Positions 1-8,330 of a stretch of 56,282 nt of DNA are shown piece after piece. The stretch is from CAYZJV01 sp964616275 (GTDB lineage: Bacteria > Spirochaetota > Spirochaetia > Sphaerochaetales > Sphaerochaetaceae). Every line of letters starts with the position of its first letter. Position 1 is the first letter of the stretch. Below the pieces are notes generated by a model that worked only from the letters and a program-made list of their open reading frames with translations, made no database searches and was not told the DNA's origin. The position numbers and the translations under genes are program-made. The stretch is taken from positions 1 to 56,282 of the forward strand of contig CAZTUL010000007.1 in assembly GCA_964616275.1 (NCBI GenBank), given 5' to 3'.

Positions 1-2
1 CT

Positions 3-398
3 CAGAGGAGACAGATTCAACTGAAAGGTGAGTGTTCTTTTATGTTGCCGCGTGAATATACAGTAACAGTAACTGGATATTGCCAATGGAGATGGAACCG
101 CTCAGGTTCTCGCGGAAGTACAAACAGGACAGCACTTATCGTCAACGGGAAAATCGGGAGAGTAGCAGTATCAGCTCAACCATTTGTTCGCTGGGGCAGC
201 AGTACCGCTTACGGAGTAATCCTTTATGCCGATTATCCATACAGTTCACGTGACACAGTAAGTCTCGAACTCTCAATTGAAGGTTATTCAGCAGAACTTA
301 CCTATACAGTAACAAGAAAATTCGCAAATAAGGGAGTCTTTCACATGAGTCTCATGCACGATGGAGCAATCAATCTTCGGTATTCCATCGCCCTATGA
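3..398 (+). CDS. C-terminal part of an unknown beta-rich protein (5' end outside the window)
   Basis: The frame is open from base 3 to the TGA at 396-398, so the gene probably begins upstream of the window. An ATG at 42, weakly preceded by AAAGGTGA, is a possible internal start, but a protein beginning there would have no signal peptide. The visible part is rich in alternating polar and hydrophobic residues, Ser, Thr and Tyr, as in a beta-sandwich or cell-surface domain. I recognise no family. It converges on murB and overlaps its last 29 bases. Function unknown; it might be the tail of a secreted protein or lipoprotein. Confidence 0.5.
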   Translation, partial: QRRQIQLKGECSFMLPREYTVTVTGYCQWRWNRSGSRGSTNRTALIVNGKIGRVAVSAQPFVRWGSSTAYGVILYADYPYSSRDTVSLELSIEGYSAELTYTVTRKFANKGVFHMSLMHDGAINLRYSIAL

Positions 399-1296
399 GT
401 ATGACTTCACGTTCAAGTTTTTTGTCAAAGCGATTTAGAATTTCCCTTTCGACTATGCAACTTAATTCATAAATATCATTGGATGTGGCACTATGATTAT
501 AATTGACAATAAAATTAGCATGATGTTCACTCACTCGCACTCCACCGAAAGAGTGCCCCTTCAGGCCAGCGTCGTCAATGAGTTTGCCGGCAGAAACACC
601 ACGGGGATTCTTGAACATACACCCTGCAGATGGGAAGTCAAATTGGCCAGTATCCAGTCGTTCCGTTCTACTTTGTTCTTTCTTCAGTCGTGCATCACTG
701 GTATTCTTATTTGGGATGAGCCGGAAAGCCACTTCATAGATAATTGAATTATTCTCACTGAAAGGTGAGTGTTTGTAGGTAAAGCCCCCATCCATTCCTT
801 GATACCGATAGAGTTCTCCCTCCTCATCAAGATAATCGACCCATTCTATTAGCTCTGAAATCCAAAGACCCCCAGCAGCCGCATTACCTCGAACCGCTCC
901 CCCCACTGTTCCAGGAAGCCCTCCAAGTGGTTCAAGTCCACTGAGAGAGTGTTCTATAGCAACATTTATTGCAGTATCAAGCGGAAGCCCACTTTGCGCG
1001 CAGAAAAGACAACCGCGAACGTGATGATCAGTAAGTCCAGTTGTAGATATAACCAAACCCTCGACTCCTGCATCGGCTATAAGAACATTCGACCCACCAC
1101 CGAGAATAGTAATAGGTTGATTTCGATCTTTCGCCCATTGCATGGCAGTTCTCAATTGTTTTAAATCTCCAGGTACAGCTAGGAAATCTGCCTCTCCCCC
1201 AGTTCCATATGTCGAGAGCGGGGCAAGTGCTGCCTTTTCATGGATAAGGTGTTCGATATTGATTTTTTCATCTGCATTCCGTATTGTGGTACTCAC
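370..1296 (-). CDS. murB: UDP-N-acetylmuramate dehydrogenase
   Basis: MurB reduces UDP-GlcNAc-enolpyruvate to UDP-MurNAc with NADPH and FAD, the second committed step of peptidoglycan synthesis in the cytosol. The FAD-binding segment (ILGGGSNVLI) and the GLPGTVGGAVRGNAA segment are clear. The catalytic loop reads PSAGCMFKNP, with Cys at the position often held by Ser; Cys also occurs in functional members. At 308 residues it is full length for the family. The start is a GTG with no Shine-Dalgarno sequence; a TAATAT/GATAAT box lies 6-8 bases upstream, so the mRNA may be leaderless. It is transcribed divergently from cysS across 72 bases. Confidence 0.93.
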   Translation of the reverse strand: MSTTIRNADEKINIEHLIHEKAALAPLSTYGTGGEADFLAVPGDLKQLRTAMQWAKDRNQPITILGGGSNVLIADAGVEGLVISTTGLTDHHVRGCLFCAQSGLPLDTAINVAIEHSLSGLEPLGGLPGTVGGAVRGNAAAGGLWISELIEWVDYLDEEGELYRYQGMDGGFTYKHSPFSENNSIIYEVAFRLIPNKNTSDARLKKEQSRTERLDTGQFDFPSAGCMFKNPRGVSAGKLIDDAGLKGHSFGGVRVSEHHANFIVNYNHSATSNDIYELSCIVEREILNRFDKKLEREVILIGRWNTED

Positions 1297-1368
1297 AGGG
1301 GTATATTATCCCATTTCCCTTTGGCATACAATGCTGTTGTGGACTGCAAGCTTTGATAGGAGTCAACC

Positions 1369-2784
1369 ATGAAAATTTCTCTGCACAATACAATGTCTCG
1401 TACAGTTGAACCATTTGAGCCGCTAGAAAGTGGTCTTGTGCGAATGTATTGTTGTGGTCCCACAGTCTATAATTACGCGCATATCGGAAACCTCCGAACG
1501 TACATCTTTGAGGATATTCTTAGACGAACATTAGAATATGCCGGATACACTGTTCGTCATGTCATGAATGTAACAGATGTAGGTCATCTCACCGATGATG
1601 GTGATGACGGTGAAGATAAGATGGTAAAAACTTCACAGGAAACTGGGCGAGATGTATATGAAATTGCTCGCCTATATACAGATGCGTTTTTTGACGATAC
1701 TGATGCCTTACGAATTCAGAGACCTCATATTGCATGCCGTGCAACAGATCACATACAGGATATGATTGATCTTATCCAGCGTCTTGAAGCGAAAGGTCAT
1801 ACGTATGTTTCCGGAGGCAATGTCTATTTCAGTATCGACACATTTAGTCGATATGGTGAGCTCGCACGGCTAAATCTTGAAGATTTACGATCCGGTGCAC
1901 GTATCGATATCGATCAAAATAAAAAGAATCCAAAAGACTTTGTTCTCTGGTTTACCAACTCAAAATTTGAGAATCAGGTCATGGTGTGGGATTCTCCTTG
2001 GGGAAAAGGGTATCCCGGTTGGCATATTGAGTGTTCAGCTATGAGCATGAAATACCTTGGCGAGTCATTCGATATTCATTGTGGCGGTATTGATCATATT
2101 TCTGTTCATCATACCAACGAGATTGCACAAAGTGAGGCCGCAACTGGAAAAAAATGGGTAAAATATTGGATTCATGGGGAATTCCTTCTGAACGAAACGG
2201 GAAAGATGTCTAAATCAAAGGGAGAATTTCTCACGCTTTCTGTGTTGAAAAAACATGGATTCGAGCCAATGGATTATCGGTATTTCTGCCTGGGTGGGCA
2301 TTACAGAAGTCAGCTTGTATTTTCATGGAAGTCGATTGAAGCAGCGAAGAATGCCAGAAGAAATCTGATACGAAATATTCAAGAGATGAAACGGCTGAAT
2401 TCTGAACCAGCTGCAAAGCTATCACATGAGGCACAGCAGTATCTCGATACGTTCAATATGCACTTAGGGACTGACTTGAATGCACCTCGAGGACTAGCAG
2501 ATATGTGGGAATTATTGAAAGATAATTCTATACCAAAAAATGAAAAATTACTTTGTCTGTATAGTATGGACAGGATTCTGGGGCTAGGACTAAAAGAAAT
2601 TGAGGTATCGAATGAAGATTCAGAAATCATTCCCGAAGAAATCCAAAAATTTGTTGATGAAAGGACGGAGGCAAAGCTCCAGAAGAATTATCACCGAGCC
2701 GACGAGTTGCGTGCTATAGTTGAAGAAGCTGGGTATAAAATTACTGACACCAGCGATGGTGCGATTGTCACAAGAATTGTGTAA
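1369..2784 (+). CDS. cysS: Cysteinyl-tRNA synthetase
   Basis: This class I synthetase charges tRNA-Cys in the cytosol. The N-terminus has the Zn-binding MYCCGPTVYNYAHIGN region, in which HIGN is the HIGH signature. WHIECSAM and HCGGIDHISVHH follow in the catalytic core, and KMSKSKG lies near residue 285. The length of 471 residues is normal. The start ATG is preceded by TAGGAG with good spacing. A TACAAT box at 1327-1332 could be the -10 of its promoter, but I see no good -35. The ECF sigma gene begins 28 bases downstream, so cysS and the sigma/anti-sigma pair may be cotranscribed. Confidence 0.96.
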   Translation: MKISLHNTMSRTVEPFEPLESGLVRMYCCGPTVYNYAHIGNLRTYIFEDILRRTLEYAGYTVRHVMNVTDVGHLTDDGDDGEDKMVKTSQETGRDVYEIARLYTDAFFDDTDALRIQRPHIACRATDHIQDMIDLIQRLEAKGHTYVSGGNVYFSIDTFSRYGELARLNLEDLRSGARIDIDQNKKNPKDFVLWFTNSKFENQVMVWDSPWGKGYPGWHIECSAMSMKYLGESFDIHCGGIDHISVHHTNEIAQSEAATGKKWVKYWIHGEFLLNETGKMSKSKGEFLTLSVLKKHGFEPMDYRYFCLGGHYRSQLVFSWKSIEAAKNARRNLIRNIQEMKRLNSEPAAKLSHEAQQYLDTFNMHLGTDLNAPRGLADMWELLKDNSIPKNEKLLCLYSMDRILGLGLKEIEVSNEDSEIIPEEIQKFVDERTEAKLQKNYHRADELRAIVEEAGYKITDTSDGAIVTRIV

Positions 2785-2812
2785 CCAAGACCACAGGTGA
2801 GTTGTTAAGTAT

Positions 2813-3340
2813 ATGGAAATAAAAAGCAGCGAGAATGAATCGTTCAGGCTTGTATATGCGGAGGTGTTCCCGGTAGTGATGCGCGTTGCGTATCATGTTA
2901 CCTACAACATGGATGTCTCCGAGGATATTTGCCAGGAGGCTTTCATCCGATTCTATGAGAAAAACATCGATTTTCGTTCTGTTGACGAGGCAAAGTACTG
3001 GTTGATTCGTGTTACCAAAAACCTCGCAATCAATGTAATGAAGAGAAAATCGAGAGAACAGGCCATGGTGGACAAGATTAAAAAAGCCCCAAAAGTGCCT
3101 GTGAGGAACGGAGAGGATGCCCTGATTGATTCAGAGACGAGGACGTTGGTCCGGGAGGCTGTGGAGAAGTTGCCGGAGAAATTAAAATCGGTTTTGGTCC
3201 TAAAAGAGTATGCCGATTTAAATTACAAGCAGATTGCCGGGATTCTTCATATTTCTGAGAGTAATGTTAAGGTCAGAGTACATCGAGCTCGTAAAATTAT
3301 GGAATCGATGCTTGACCGGGAGGAAATGCATGTGTCTTGA
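2813..3340 (+). CDS. ECF-type sigma-70 family RNA polymerase sigma factor
   Basis: A 175-residue extracytoplasmic-function sigma factor. Region 2 (residues about 10-75) contains EDICQEAFIRFYEK and YWLIRVTKNLAINVMKRK, matching the promoter-melting and -10 recognition helices. Region 4 (about 115-165) contains LPEKLKSVLVLKEYADLNYKQI and a helix-turn-helix ending NVKVRVHRARK, which reads the -35 element. The next gene is a zinc-finger anti-sigma factor overlapping by 11 bases, so this sigma is probably held inactive at the membrane until an envelope signal. I see no strong Shine-Dalgarno before the ATG. The regulon cannot be deduced from the window. Confidence 0.9.
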   Translation: MEIKSSENESFRLVYAEVFPVVMRVAYHVTYNMDVSEDICQEAFIRFYEKNIDFRSVDEAKYWLIRVTKNLAINVMKRKSREQAMVDKIKKAPKVPVRNGEDALIDSETRTLVREAVEKLPEKLKSVLVLKEYADLNYKQIAGILHISESNVKVRVHRARKIMESMLDREEMHVS

Positions 3341-3884
3341 CGACCAGATTCTTAACACGTACCTCGATGGTGAGTTAACTGAACCATGGAAAACCCAAGT
3401 TGAAGAGCATCTTAATTACTGTGTTGCATGTAAAACTCGGTATGAACAGTTACGGTCTCTGCACGTTGTGGTTTCAGGAGCACGCCTTGAGGAGCATGAG
3501 ATTGCCCCACGTAAGGATAAAGTACTTCAGTTCATAGAGAAGAATTATATTGAAAAGAAGAGTAAAGTTGGTTTTTTTCATAGGGATTTTCGGGTTAAGA
3601 CACCGACAATACTTGTTGCTGCAGCAGCTTTTGTGTTTGTTTTCGTTGGTGCACTCCTCATCGGTCCGAGTTCTCAACCTCAACAAAACGAATTAATACC
3701 TCGAATGGTCCCAGCCTCTGAAGGTACTGTTGTGCAGGTTCGTTCTACCGATGGACTTACAGCTTCACAGATTCTCGATAATTATCCGCTGGAAGATATT
3801 TTAAAGTATCTTAATTCTCGAGGTTATGAAGTGGATTTGCGTGTAAAGGGTATTCAGCCAATGGGTGATGAGATTACGGAATAA
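3330..3884 (+). CDS. Membrane-anchored zinc-finger (zf-HC2) anti-sigma factor
   Basis: I place the start at the ATG at 3330 because GGGAGGAA precedes it at good spacing and it couples to the sigma gene. A longer in-frame start at 3234 lies inside region 4 of the sigma factor and is unlikely. The protein is 184 residues. The N-terminal domain carries the HLNYCVAC motif (H-x3-C-x2-C) of zinc anti-sigma factors. A single membrane segment (about residues 90-112, rich in Ala, Val and Phe) separates it from an extracytoplasmic tail. The expected role is to bind and silence the upstream ECF sigma until a signal releases it. A terminator follows. Confidence 0.85.
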   Translation: MCLDDQILNTYLDGELTEPWKTQVEEHLNYCVACKTRYEQLRSLHVVVSGARLEEHEIAPRKDKVLQFIEKNYIEKKSKVGFFHRDFRVKTPTILVAAAAFVFVFVGALLIGPSSQPQQNELIPRMVPASEGTVVQVRSTDGLTASQILDNYPLEDILKYLNSRGYEVDLRVKGIQPMGDEITE

Positions 3885-3906
3885 ACAATTTTTATAAGTT
3901 ACTATG

Positions 3907-3943
3907 ACTGCCGAATGGGACAATCCACTCGGCAGTTTTTTTA
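3907..3943 (+). terminator. Rho-independent terminator after the cysS/sigma/anti-sigma genes
   Basis: A perfect 8-base-pair stem, ACTGCCGA at 3907-3914 with TCGGCAGT at 3929-3936, is extended by TGG/CCA inside and followed by a run of seven T residues. It lies 23 bases after the anti-sigma stop. Confidence 0.88.
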
Positions 3944-3976
3944 TTTCCTCAAAACATATACTCAAGTAATGCTCAG

Positions 3977-4005
3977 TTGTCACGATGAAACGATTTTGCT
4001 AGTAT
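3977..4005 (+). promoter_or_regulatory. Candidate sigma-70 promoter of valS
   Basis: TTGTCA (3977-3982) and TAGTAT (4000-4005) are separated by 17 bases. Transcription would begin near 4012, giving a leader of about 40 bases. No T-box-like specifier or antiterminator structure is visible in this short leader. Confidence 0.55.
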
Positions 4006-4051
4006 GAGTGACTAGTAATACACGAGTTGAAGCATACCTGAGGAGGAATCC

Positions 4052-6706
4052 ATGAAAGCTGTTGAGTTGGAGAAGGCATATAATCCCAAAGAGTTTGAGG
4101 ATAGAGTCTATGCTGATTGGAAGTCACACGGATGCTTTGAACCAAAAGAGGGTGAGGGAACTCCTTTTACCATTGTTATGCCTCCACCTAATGTTACCGG
4201 AATTCTTCATATGGGGCATGCACTCAATAACACACTACAGGATACATTGATCAGATATCATCGTATGTGCGGGCGCCCTGCACTCTGGGTACCGGGAACG
4301 GACCATGCAGGAATTGCTACTCAACATGTAGTGGAACGACAACTCGCGAAACAGGGGATTACTCGGCATGAATTAGGGCGTGAAAAATTTTTGGATGAAA
4401 CCTGGAAAGTCAAAGATAGACACCACGCTGTTATTACCAAGCAACTAGAAAAAATTGGGTCTTCTTGTGACTGGTCTCGGGAACGATTCACCATGGATGA
4501 AGGACTTTCGCGAGCTGTTAGAGAAGCCTTTGTTACGCTGTATGAACGAAATTTGATTTATAAAGGTAACTATTTGGTTAATTATTGTACTCATTGTGGT
4601 ACTGCATTGGCAGATGATGAGGTGGAATATAAAAACCTTCCAGGTACATTGTATCAAGTACAATATCCCATGGCCAATGGAGAAGGCGCTATTACTGTAG
4701 CGACAACCCGACCAGAGACAATGTTCGGTGATGTAGCGGTTGCAGTTAACCCCGAAGATCCTCGCTATACTCACCTGATAGGTACTTCAGTGATACTCCC
4801 ATTAGCCAATAAACCCATTCCCATTATTGCAGATGCATACGTTGATATGGAATTTGGTACAGGAATGGTAAAAATTACTCCTGCACATGATCCCAATGAC
4901 TGGGAGGTGGGAAAGCGTCACAATTTAGCATCTGTAAATATTCTCAACCCAGATGGAACTTTGAACGAATTGGTTCCCGAATCGTATCGGGGCAAAGATG
5001 TTGTGACCGCGAGAAAACAGGTAGTAGCAGATTTGGTTGCCGGTGGCTATATCATAAGTGAAAAAGTTCATGATCACGATGTGGGCCACTGTTATAGATG
5101 TTCAACAGTAATTGAGCCGTACCTCTCTGAGCAGTGGTTCGTATCGATGGGTAAAATGGCTGAAAAGGCACTGAACGCCTGGAAGGATGGAAAGATTTCT
5201 TTCTACGCAAAACGGTGGGAGAACACGTATAGCCATTGGTTGGAAAATATTCGAGATTGGTGTATCAGCCGACAGCTCTGGTGGGGGCATCGAATTCCCG
5301 TTTGGTATTGTGCAGATTGCGGTCACATGATGGTTGAACGGGAAGATCCAACAGTCTGCAGTTCCTGTGGAAGTTCACAGATTACTCAGGAATCTGATGT
5401 TCTGGATACATGGTTCAGTTCCTGGTTGTGGCCATTCAGTACGCTAGGGTGGCCCGATGAAACACCCGATGTAAAACGGTTTTTTCCAACTTCTACACTC
5501 GTTACCGGATACGATATCATATTTTTCTGGGTATCGCGAATGATTATGGCCTCATTAGAATTCCTTGGTGAAGTTCCATTTTCAGATATTTATATTACTG
5601 GGCTTGTTCGGGACAGACAGGGACGGAAAATGTCTAAGTCTCTTGGAAATGGAATAGACCCCTTAGAGGTGATTGATCTTTATGGTGCAGATGCCATGAA
5701 GTTTACCCTTTGTTATATGGCTGCTCAAGGACAAGATATTCTGATTGACATGGACTCTTTCAAGCTCGGTTCCCGATTTGCGAATAAAATGTGGAATGCC
5801 ACACGATTTCTGCTTATGAATCTTGAAGGCAGGAAACTTGTACCGGTTGATTTTTCAACCTTGAGTGTCATGGATCGGTGGATGTACCACCAGACGAACG
5901 AAGCATCGGTACGAGTGAGCAATGCAATTGCACAATACCGATTTAATGATGCAGCACAAGCGATTTACGATGTGTTCTGGAATGATTTCTGTGACTGGTA
6001 TGTTGAGGCAACTAAGCATGCACTTTCCACTAAGAAAGAAGATGAACGAGATCGGCAGGTGAGTGTTATGCTCGACTTGTTAGCTACACTCATGCGGCTT
6101 ATGCACCCCTTTGTATCTTTCATTACTGAAGAGATTTATGGGAAATTACCTAATACCACAGGGAGAATCATCGATTCAGCATATCCTGTTTTTTCAGAAC
6201 ATTTTGTTTGTAATGAGGCTAAAGCCACTGTAGATGCGATGCAGGAATTTGTTCGTGGAGTTCGTTCCTTGAGAAGTGAATTGCAAATTACCAATGAAAG
6301 GAAAATTCATGTAGTATTTCGTCCTGATCCTGGATTTATTGCGACTACGTTTGTACAGGAACATGTTGGATTAATTGCAACTTTCATCGGAGCCTCTCAA
6401 TTGCTCGTAGATGTGCAGGGTACTACACCAGTTGAAAAGACTGTACCTGTTGCTGGTTCAGGATTTGAGGCTTTTCTCTTTGTACGCGATGCAATAGATG
6501 TTGATTTGGAAATTTCTCGCATAGAATCAGAACTTGAGAAAACTGAAAAGTTACTTGAGGGTACACGTAAGAAGCTTTCCAACGAGCAGTTTATGGCACA
6601 TGCAAAAGAGGTGGCGATTGAGAAAGAACAGAATAAACGTGCAGAATTTGAAGAGAAACTGGATAAGGGAAATAAACACCTCACGCTGCTGCGTTCTCTT
6701 TCCTAA
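4052..6706 (+). CDS. valS: Valyl-tRNA synthetase
   Basis: This large class I synthetase charges tRNA-Val. The HIGH region is PPPNVTGILHMGHAL near residue 45, and KMSKSLGNGIDP is near residue 530. The CP1 editing domain shows TTRPETMFGDVAV, used to hydrolyse mischarged Thr-tRNA. Two Cys pairs (CADCG and CSSCG) near residues 425-450 form a zinc ribbon, and a further CTHCG lies near residue 180. The C-terminus is the ValS coiled-coil arm, running from about LEISRIESELEKTEK to the end. The length of 884 residues is normal. The start has an excellent GAGGAGG Shine-Dalgarno. The gene is flanked by its own promoter and terminator. Confidence 0.97.
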   Translation: MKAVELEKAYNPKEFEDRVYADWKSHGCFEPKEGEGTPFTIVMPPPNVTGILHMGHALNNTLQDTLIRYHRMCGRPALWVPGTDHAGIATQHVVERQLAKQGITRHELGREKFLDETWKVKDRHHAVITKQLEKIGSSCDWSRERFTMDEGLSRAVREAFVTLYERNLIYKGNYLVNYCTHCGTALADDEVEYKNLPGTLYQVQYPMANGEGAITVATTRPETMFGDVAVAVNPEDPRYTHLIGTSVILPLANKPIPIIADAYVDMEFGTGMVKITPAHDPNDWEVGKRHNLASVNILNPDGTLNELVPESYRGKDVVTARKQVVADLVAGGYIISEKVHDHDVGHCYRCSTVIEPYLSEQWFVSMGKMAEKALNAWKDGKISFYAKRWENTYSHWLENIRDWCISRQLWWGHRIPVWYCADCGHMMVEREDPTVCSSCGSSQITQESDVLDTWFSSWLWPFSTLGWPDETPDVKRFFPTSTLVTGYDIIFFWVSRMIMASLEFLGEVPFSDIYITGLVRDRQGRKMSKSLGNGIDPLEVIDLYGADAMKFTLCYMAAQGQDILIDMDSFKLGSRFANKMWNATRFLLMNLEGRKLVPVDFSTLSVMDRWMYHQTNEASVRVSNAIAQYRFNDAAQAIYDVFWNDFCDWYVEATKHALSTKKEDERDRQVSVMLDLLATLMRLMHPFVSFITEEIYGKLPNTTGRIIDSAYPVFSEHFVCNEAKATVDAMQEFVRGVRSLRSELQITNERKIHVVFRPDPGFIATTFVQEHVGLIATFIGASQLLVDVQGTTPVEKTVPVAGSGFEAFLFVRDAIDVDLEISRIESELEKTEKLLEGTRKKLSNEQFMAHAKEVAIEKEQNKRAEFEEKLDKGNKHLTLLRSLS

Positions 6707-6727
6707 TACGTTCTCAAGACAAAAAAG

Positions 6728-6769
6728 AAACGGGCTCAACCTCCAGATGTGGGGTGGGCCCGTTTTACA
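6728..6769 (+). terminator. Rho-independent terminator after valS, probably bidirectional
   Basis: AAACGGGC (6728-6735) pairs perfectly with GCCCGTTT (6758-6765) and ends in TTTT. The upstream strand has six A residues (6721-6726), so the same hairpin can terminate the minus-strand histone transcript. Confidence 0.85.
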
Positions 6770-6786
6770 TAACCAATGCCGTGCTC

Positions 6787-6963
6787 TTAAAGCTCGCTCT
6801 TTTCTTCCTGAATTTCTTTACGACGATCTTTTGCCAGTTTGGCAATCTCTCCGAGAGCCTTTCGAGCTCTAGCAGCAGAAGCTTTAATCCCCTTCTCGGT
6901 GAATTTTTGATTTTCTGCAATGTAAGCTTCATACTGAGCCACAATCTGCTCATGAATAGTCAT
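6787..6963 (-). CDS. Small Hc1-like histone H1 family DNA-binding protein
   Basis: A 58-residue, helical, Lys/Arg-rich protein. The segment from EKGIKASAARARKALGEIAK onwards has the pattern of bacterial Hc1/histone-H1-like proteins (KGNKAAxxRARKA then RKE). These bind and compact nucleoid DNA in Chlamydia, Bacteroidetes and some spirochaetes. I start it at the ATG at 6963 because AGGAGG lies seven bases upstream; an in-frame TTG two codons earlier would be too close. A likely promoter is upstream, and the valS terminator ends its transcript from the other side. Family membership rests on my recall of the motif. Confidence 0.75.
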   Translation of the reverse strand: MTIHEQIVAQYEAYIAENQKFTEKGIKASAARARKALGEIAKLAKDRRKEIQEEKSEL

Positions 6964-6989
6964 TGGCAAGCCTCCTATTAAGTCTTAAC

Positions 6990-7020
6990 AATATACTAAC
7001 ATATTTAGGATAAATGACAA
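6990..7020 (-). promoter_or_regulatory. Candidate promoter of the Hc1-like histone gene
   Basis: On the minus strand TTGTCA (7015-7020) is followed 19 bases later by TATATT (6990-6995), in a very AT-rich intergenic stretch. The spacer is longer than ideal. Confidence 0.4.
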
Positions 7021-7073
7021 GAAAATTTAAGGAAATAACGTAAAAAAACGGGTAAAATTAGCATAAATTTGAC

Positions 7074-8330
7074 CTATTTCAATTTTTTTCTTATGATAAA
7101 GCCCTCTCCAATGCTTTTATGAGTCTTAAGTATTACTGTCTGCTGGTGATTTGCAAACTCTACTTCATTACCCGATTCATCATATAATTGAAAACTTGTA
7201 TCTTCTATTCCTAATGTGTCAGGGCCAATATATTCGATAGGAACGTTCTGTTCAATTTTGTTTTTTAACTTCAGAATATATTGTCCTGGAGCGGTTTGTT
7301 GTTCAACAGTCCCGATGAGCAAATAATCACGAAGATAACTTACTTCAGTTGGGTTTGCTATTGCCTCGTTATCAAAGAAGAAACCTGTACTGAATTCTCT
7401 GTGGCTTACCCTGAACAATTCATCACGGAACAACTTCCAATCTTCGGAACCTTGTTTGCCATCAAGAGCATCTAAAGCCTTGCGATATGCTCGGGTGACT
7501 GTTGCTACGTAATACAAAGATTTCATTCTTCCTTCGATTTTGCATGAGTCCACTCCTGCCTCTTTCAATTTCTCAAGGTGGTCTATCATGCACAAATCTT
7601 TTGACGAGAGGATGGTTGTATATCCATCACCTTCGTAAACTGGGAAATATTCTCCAGGACGGCTCTCTTCTTCAAGGGCTAGCTCACCAGCGGGTAGGAC
7701 AGTACTGTTTCCCTGCACATTTTTTTGTTCGAGCAGTCTATATGACCATCGGCATGTATGAGCACAGTCTCCCTGATTAGCACTCCGACCAGTAAGAAAA
7801 GCACTGAGAAAACACCGCCCTGAATAGGCCATACACATGGCTCCATGGACGAACGTTTCAATTTCCATTTCTGGAACAGCATCCTTAATTCGACGAATTT
7901 CATCGAGAGGGGTTTCTCTTCCGAGGATAATTCGAGAAAATCCTAGATCTTTGTATGTCAGAACGGCAGCACTATTGAGACAATTTGCCTGTGTACTGAG
8001 GTGGAGTGCACGACTATCACCAAATCGATTTCGCAACAGCCGAGCGGCACCAAGGTCACTTACAATAAACGCTTCAAATGGATACCGTGCAATAGCATCA
8101 AGGCGTTCTTCAAGTTTTCCCACATCTTTTTCGTGCAGGTAGCTGTTTATAGCTGCATAGAGTCTTTTGTTTCCTTTTACCCGATGCAGTTCCTCAATGG
8201 TATCATCGTTGATATTTCCTGCACGTGTACGGAGAGAGAAATCCTCCATTCCTATGTATGCCGCATCTGCACCATACGTGTACGCATAGTGCAGTTTTTC
8301 CAAAGTGCCGGCGGGACTCAATAATTCCAT
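7074..8330 (-). CDS. trhP: U32 family protein, probable tRNA hydroxylation protein TrhP (YegQ-like)
   Basis: The N-terminus MELLSPAGTLEKLHYAYTYG and the segments FVHGAMCMAYSGRC and GDCAHTCRW are typical of the peptidase-U32/TrhP family. Despite the old peptidase label, members hydroxylate bases in RNA. TrhP makes 5-hydroxyuridine at tRNA position 34, using prephenate and conserved cysteines that probably hold a cluster. The length of 418 residues fits TrhP better than the longer RlhA. The ATG overlaps the lon stop as TAATG, so translation is probably coupled to lon. TrhP versus another U32 subgroup is less certain than the family itself. Confidence 0.8.
   Translation of the reverse strand: MELLSPAGTLEKLHYAYTYGADAAYIGMEDFSLRTRAGNINDDTIEELHRVKGNKRLYAAINSYLHEKDVGKLEERLDAIARYPFEAFIVSDLGAARLLRNRFGDSRALHLSTQANCLNSAAVLTYKDLGFSRIILGRETPLDEIRRIKDAVPEMEIETFVHGAMCMAYSGRCFLSAFLTGRSANQGDCAHTCRWSYRLLEQKNVQGNSTVLPAGELALEEESRPGEYFPVYEGDGYTTILSSKDLCMIDHLEKLKEAGVDSCKIEGRMKSLYYVATVTRAYRKALDALDGKQGSEDWKLFRDELFRVSHREFSTGFFFDNEAIANPTEVSYLRDYLLIGTVEQQTAPGQYILKLKNKIEQNVPIEYIGPDTLGIEDTSFQLYDESGNEVEFANHQQTVILKTHKSIGEGFIIRKKLK

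Noticed and set aside
20..773. A 17-base direct repeat (ACTGAAAGGTGAGTGTT at 20-36 and 757-773)
   Set aside because: The flanks do not extend the similarity and the second copy is ordinary murB coding sequence; chance is a sufficient explanation.
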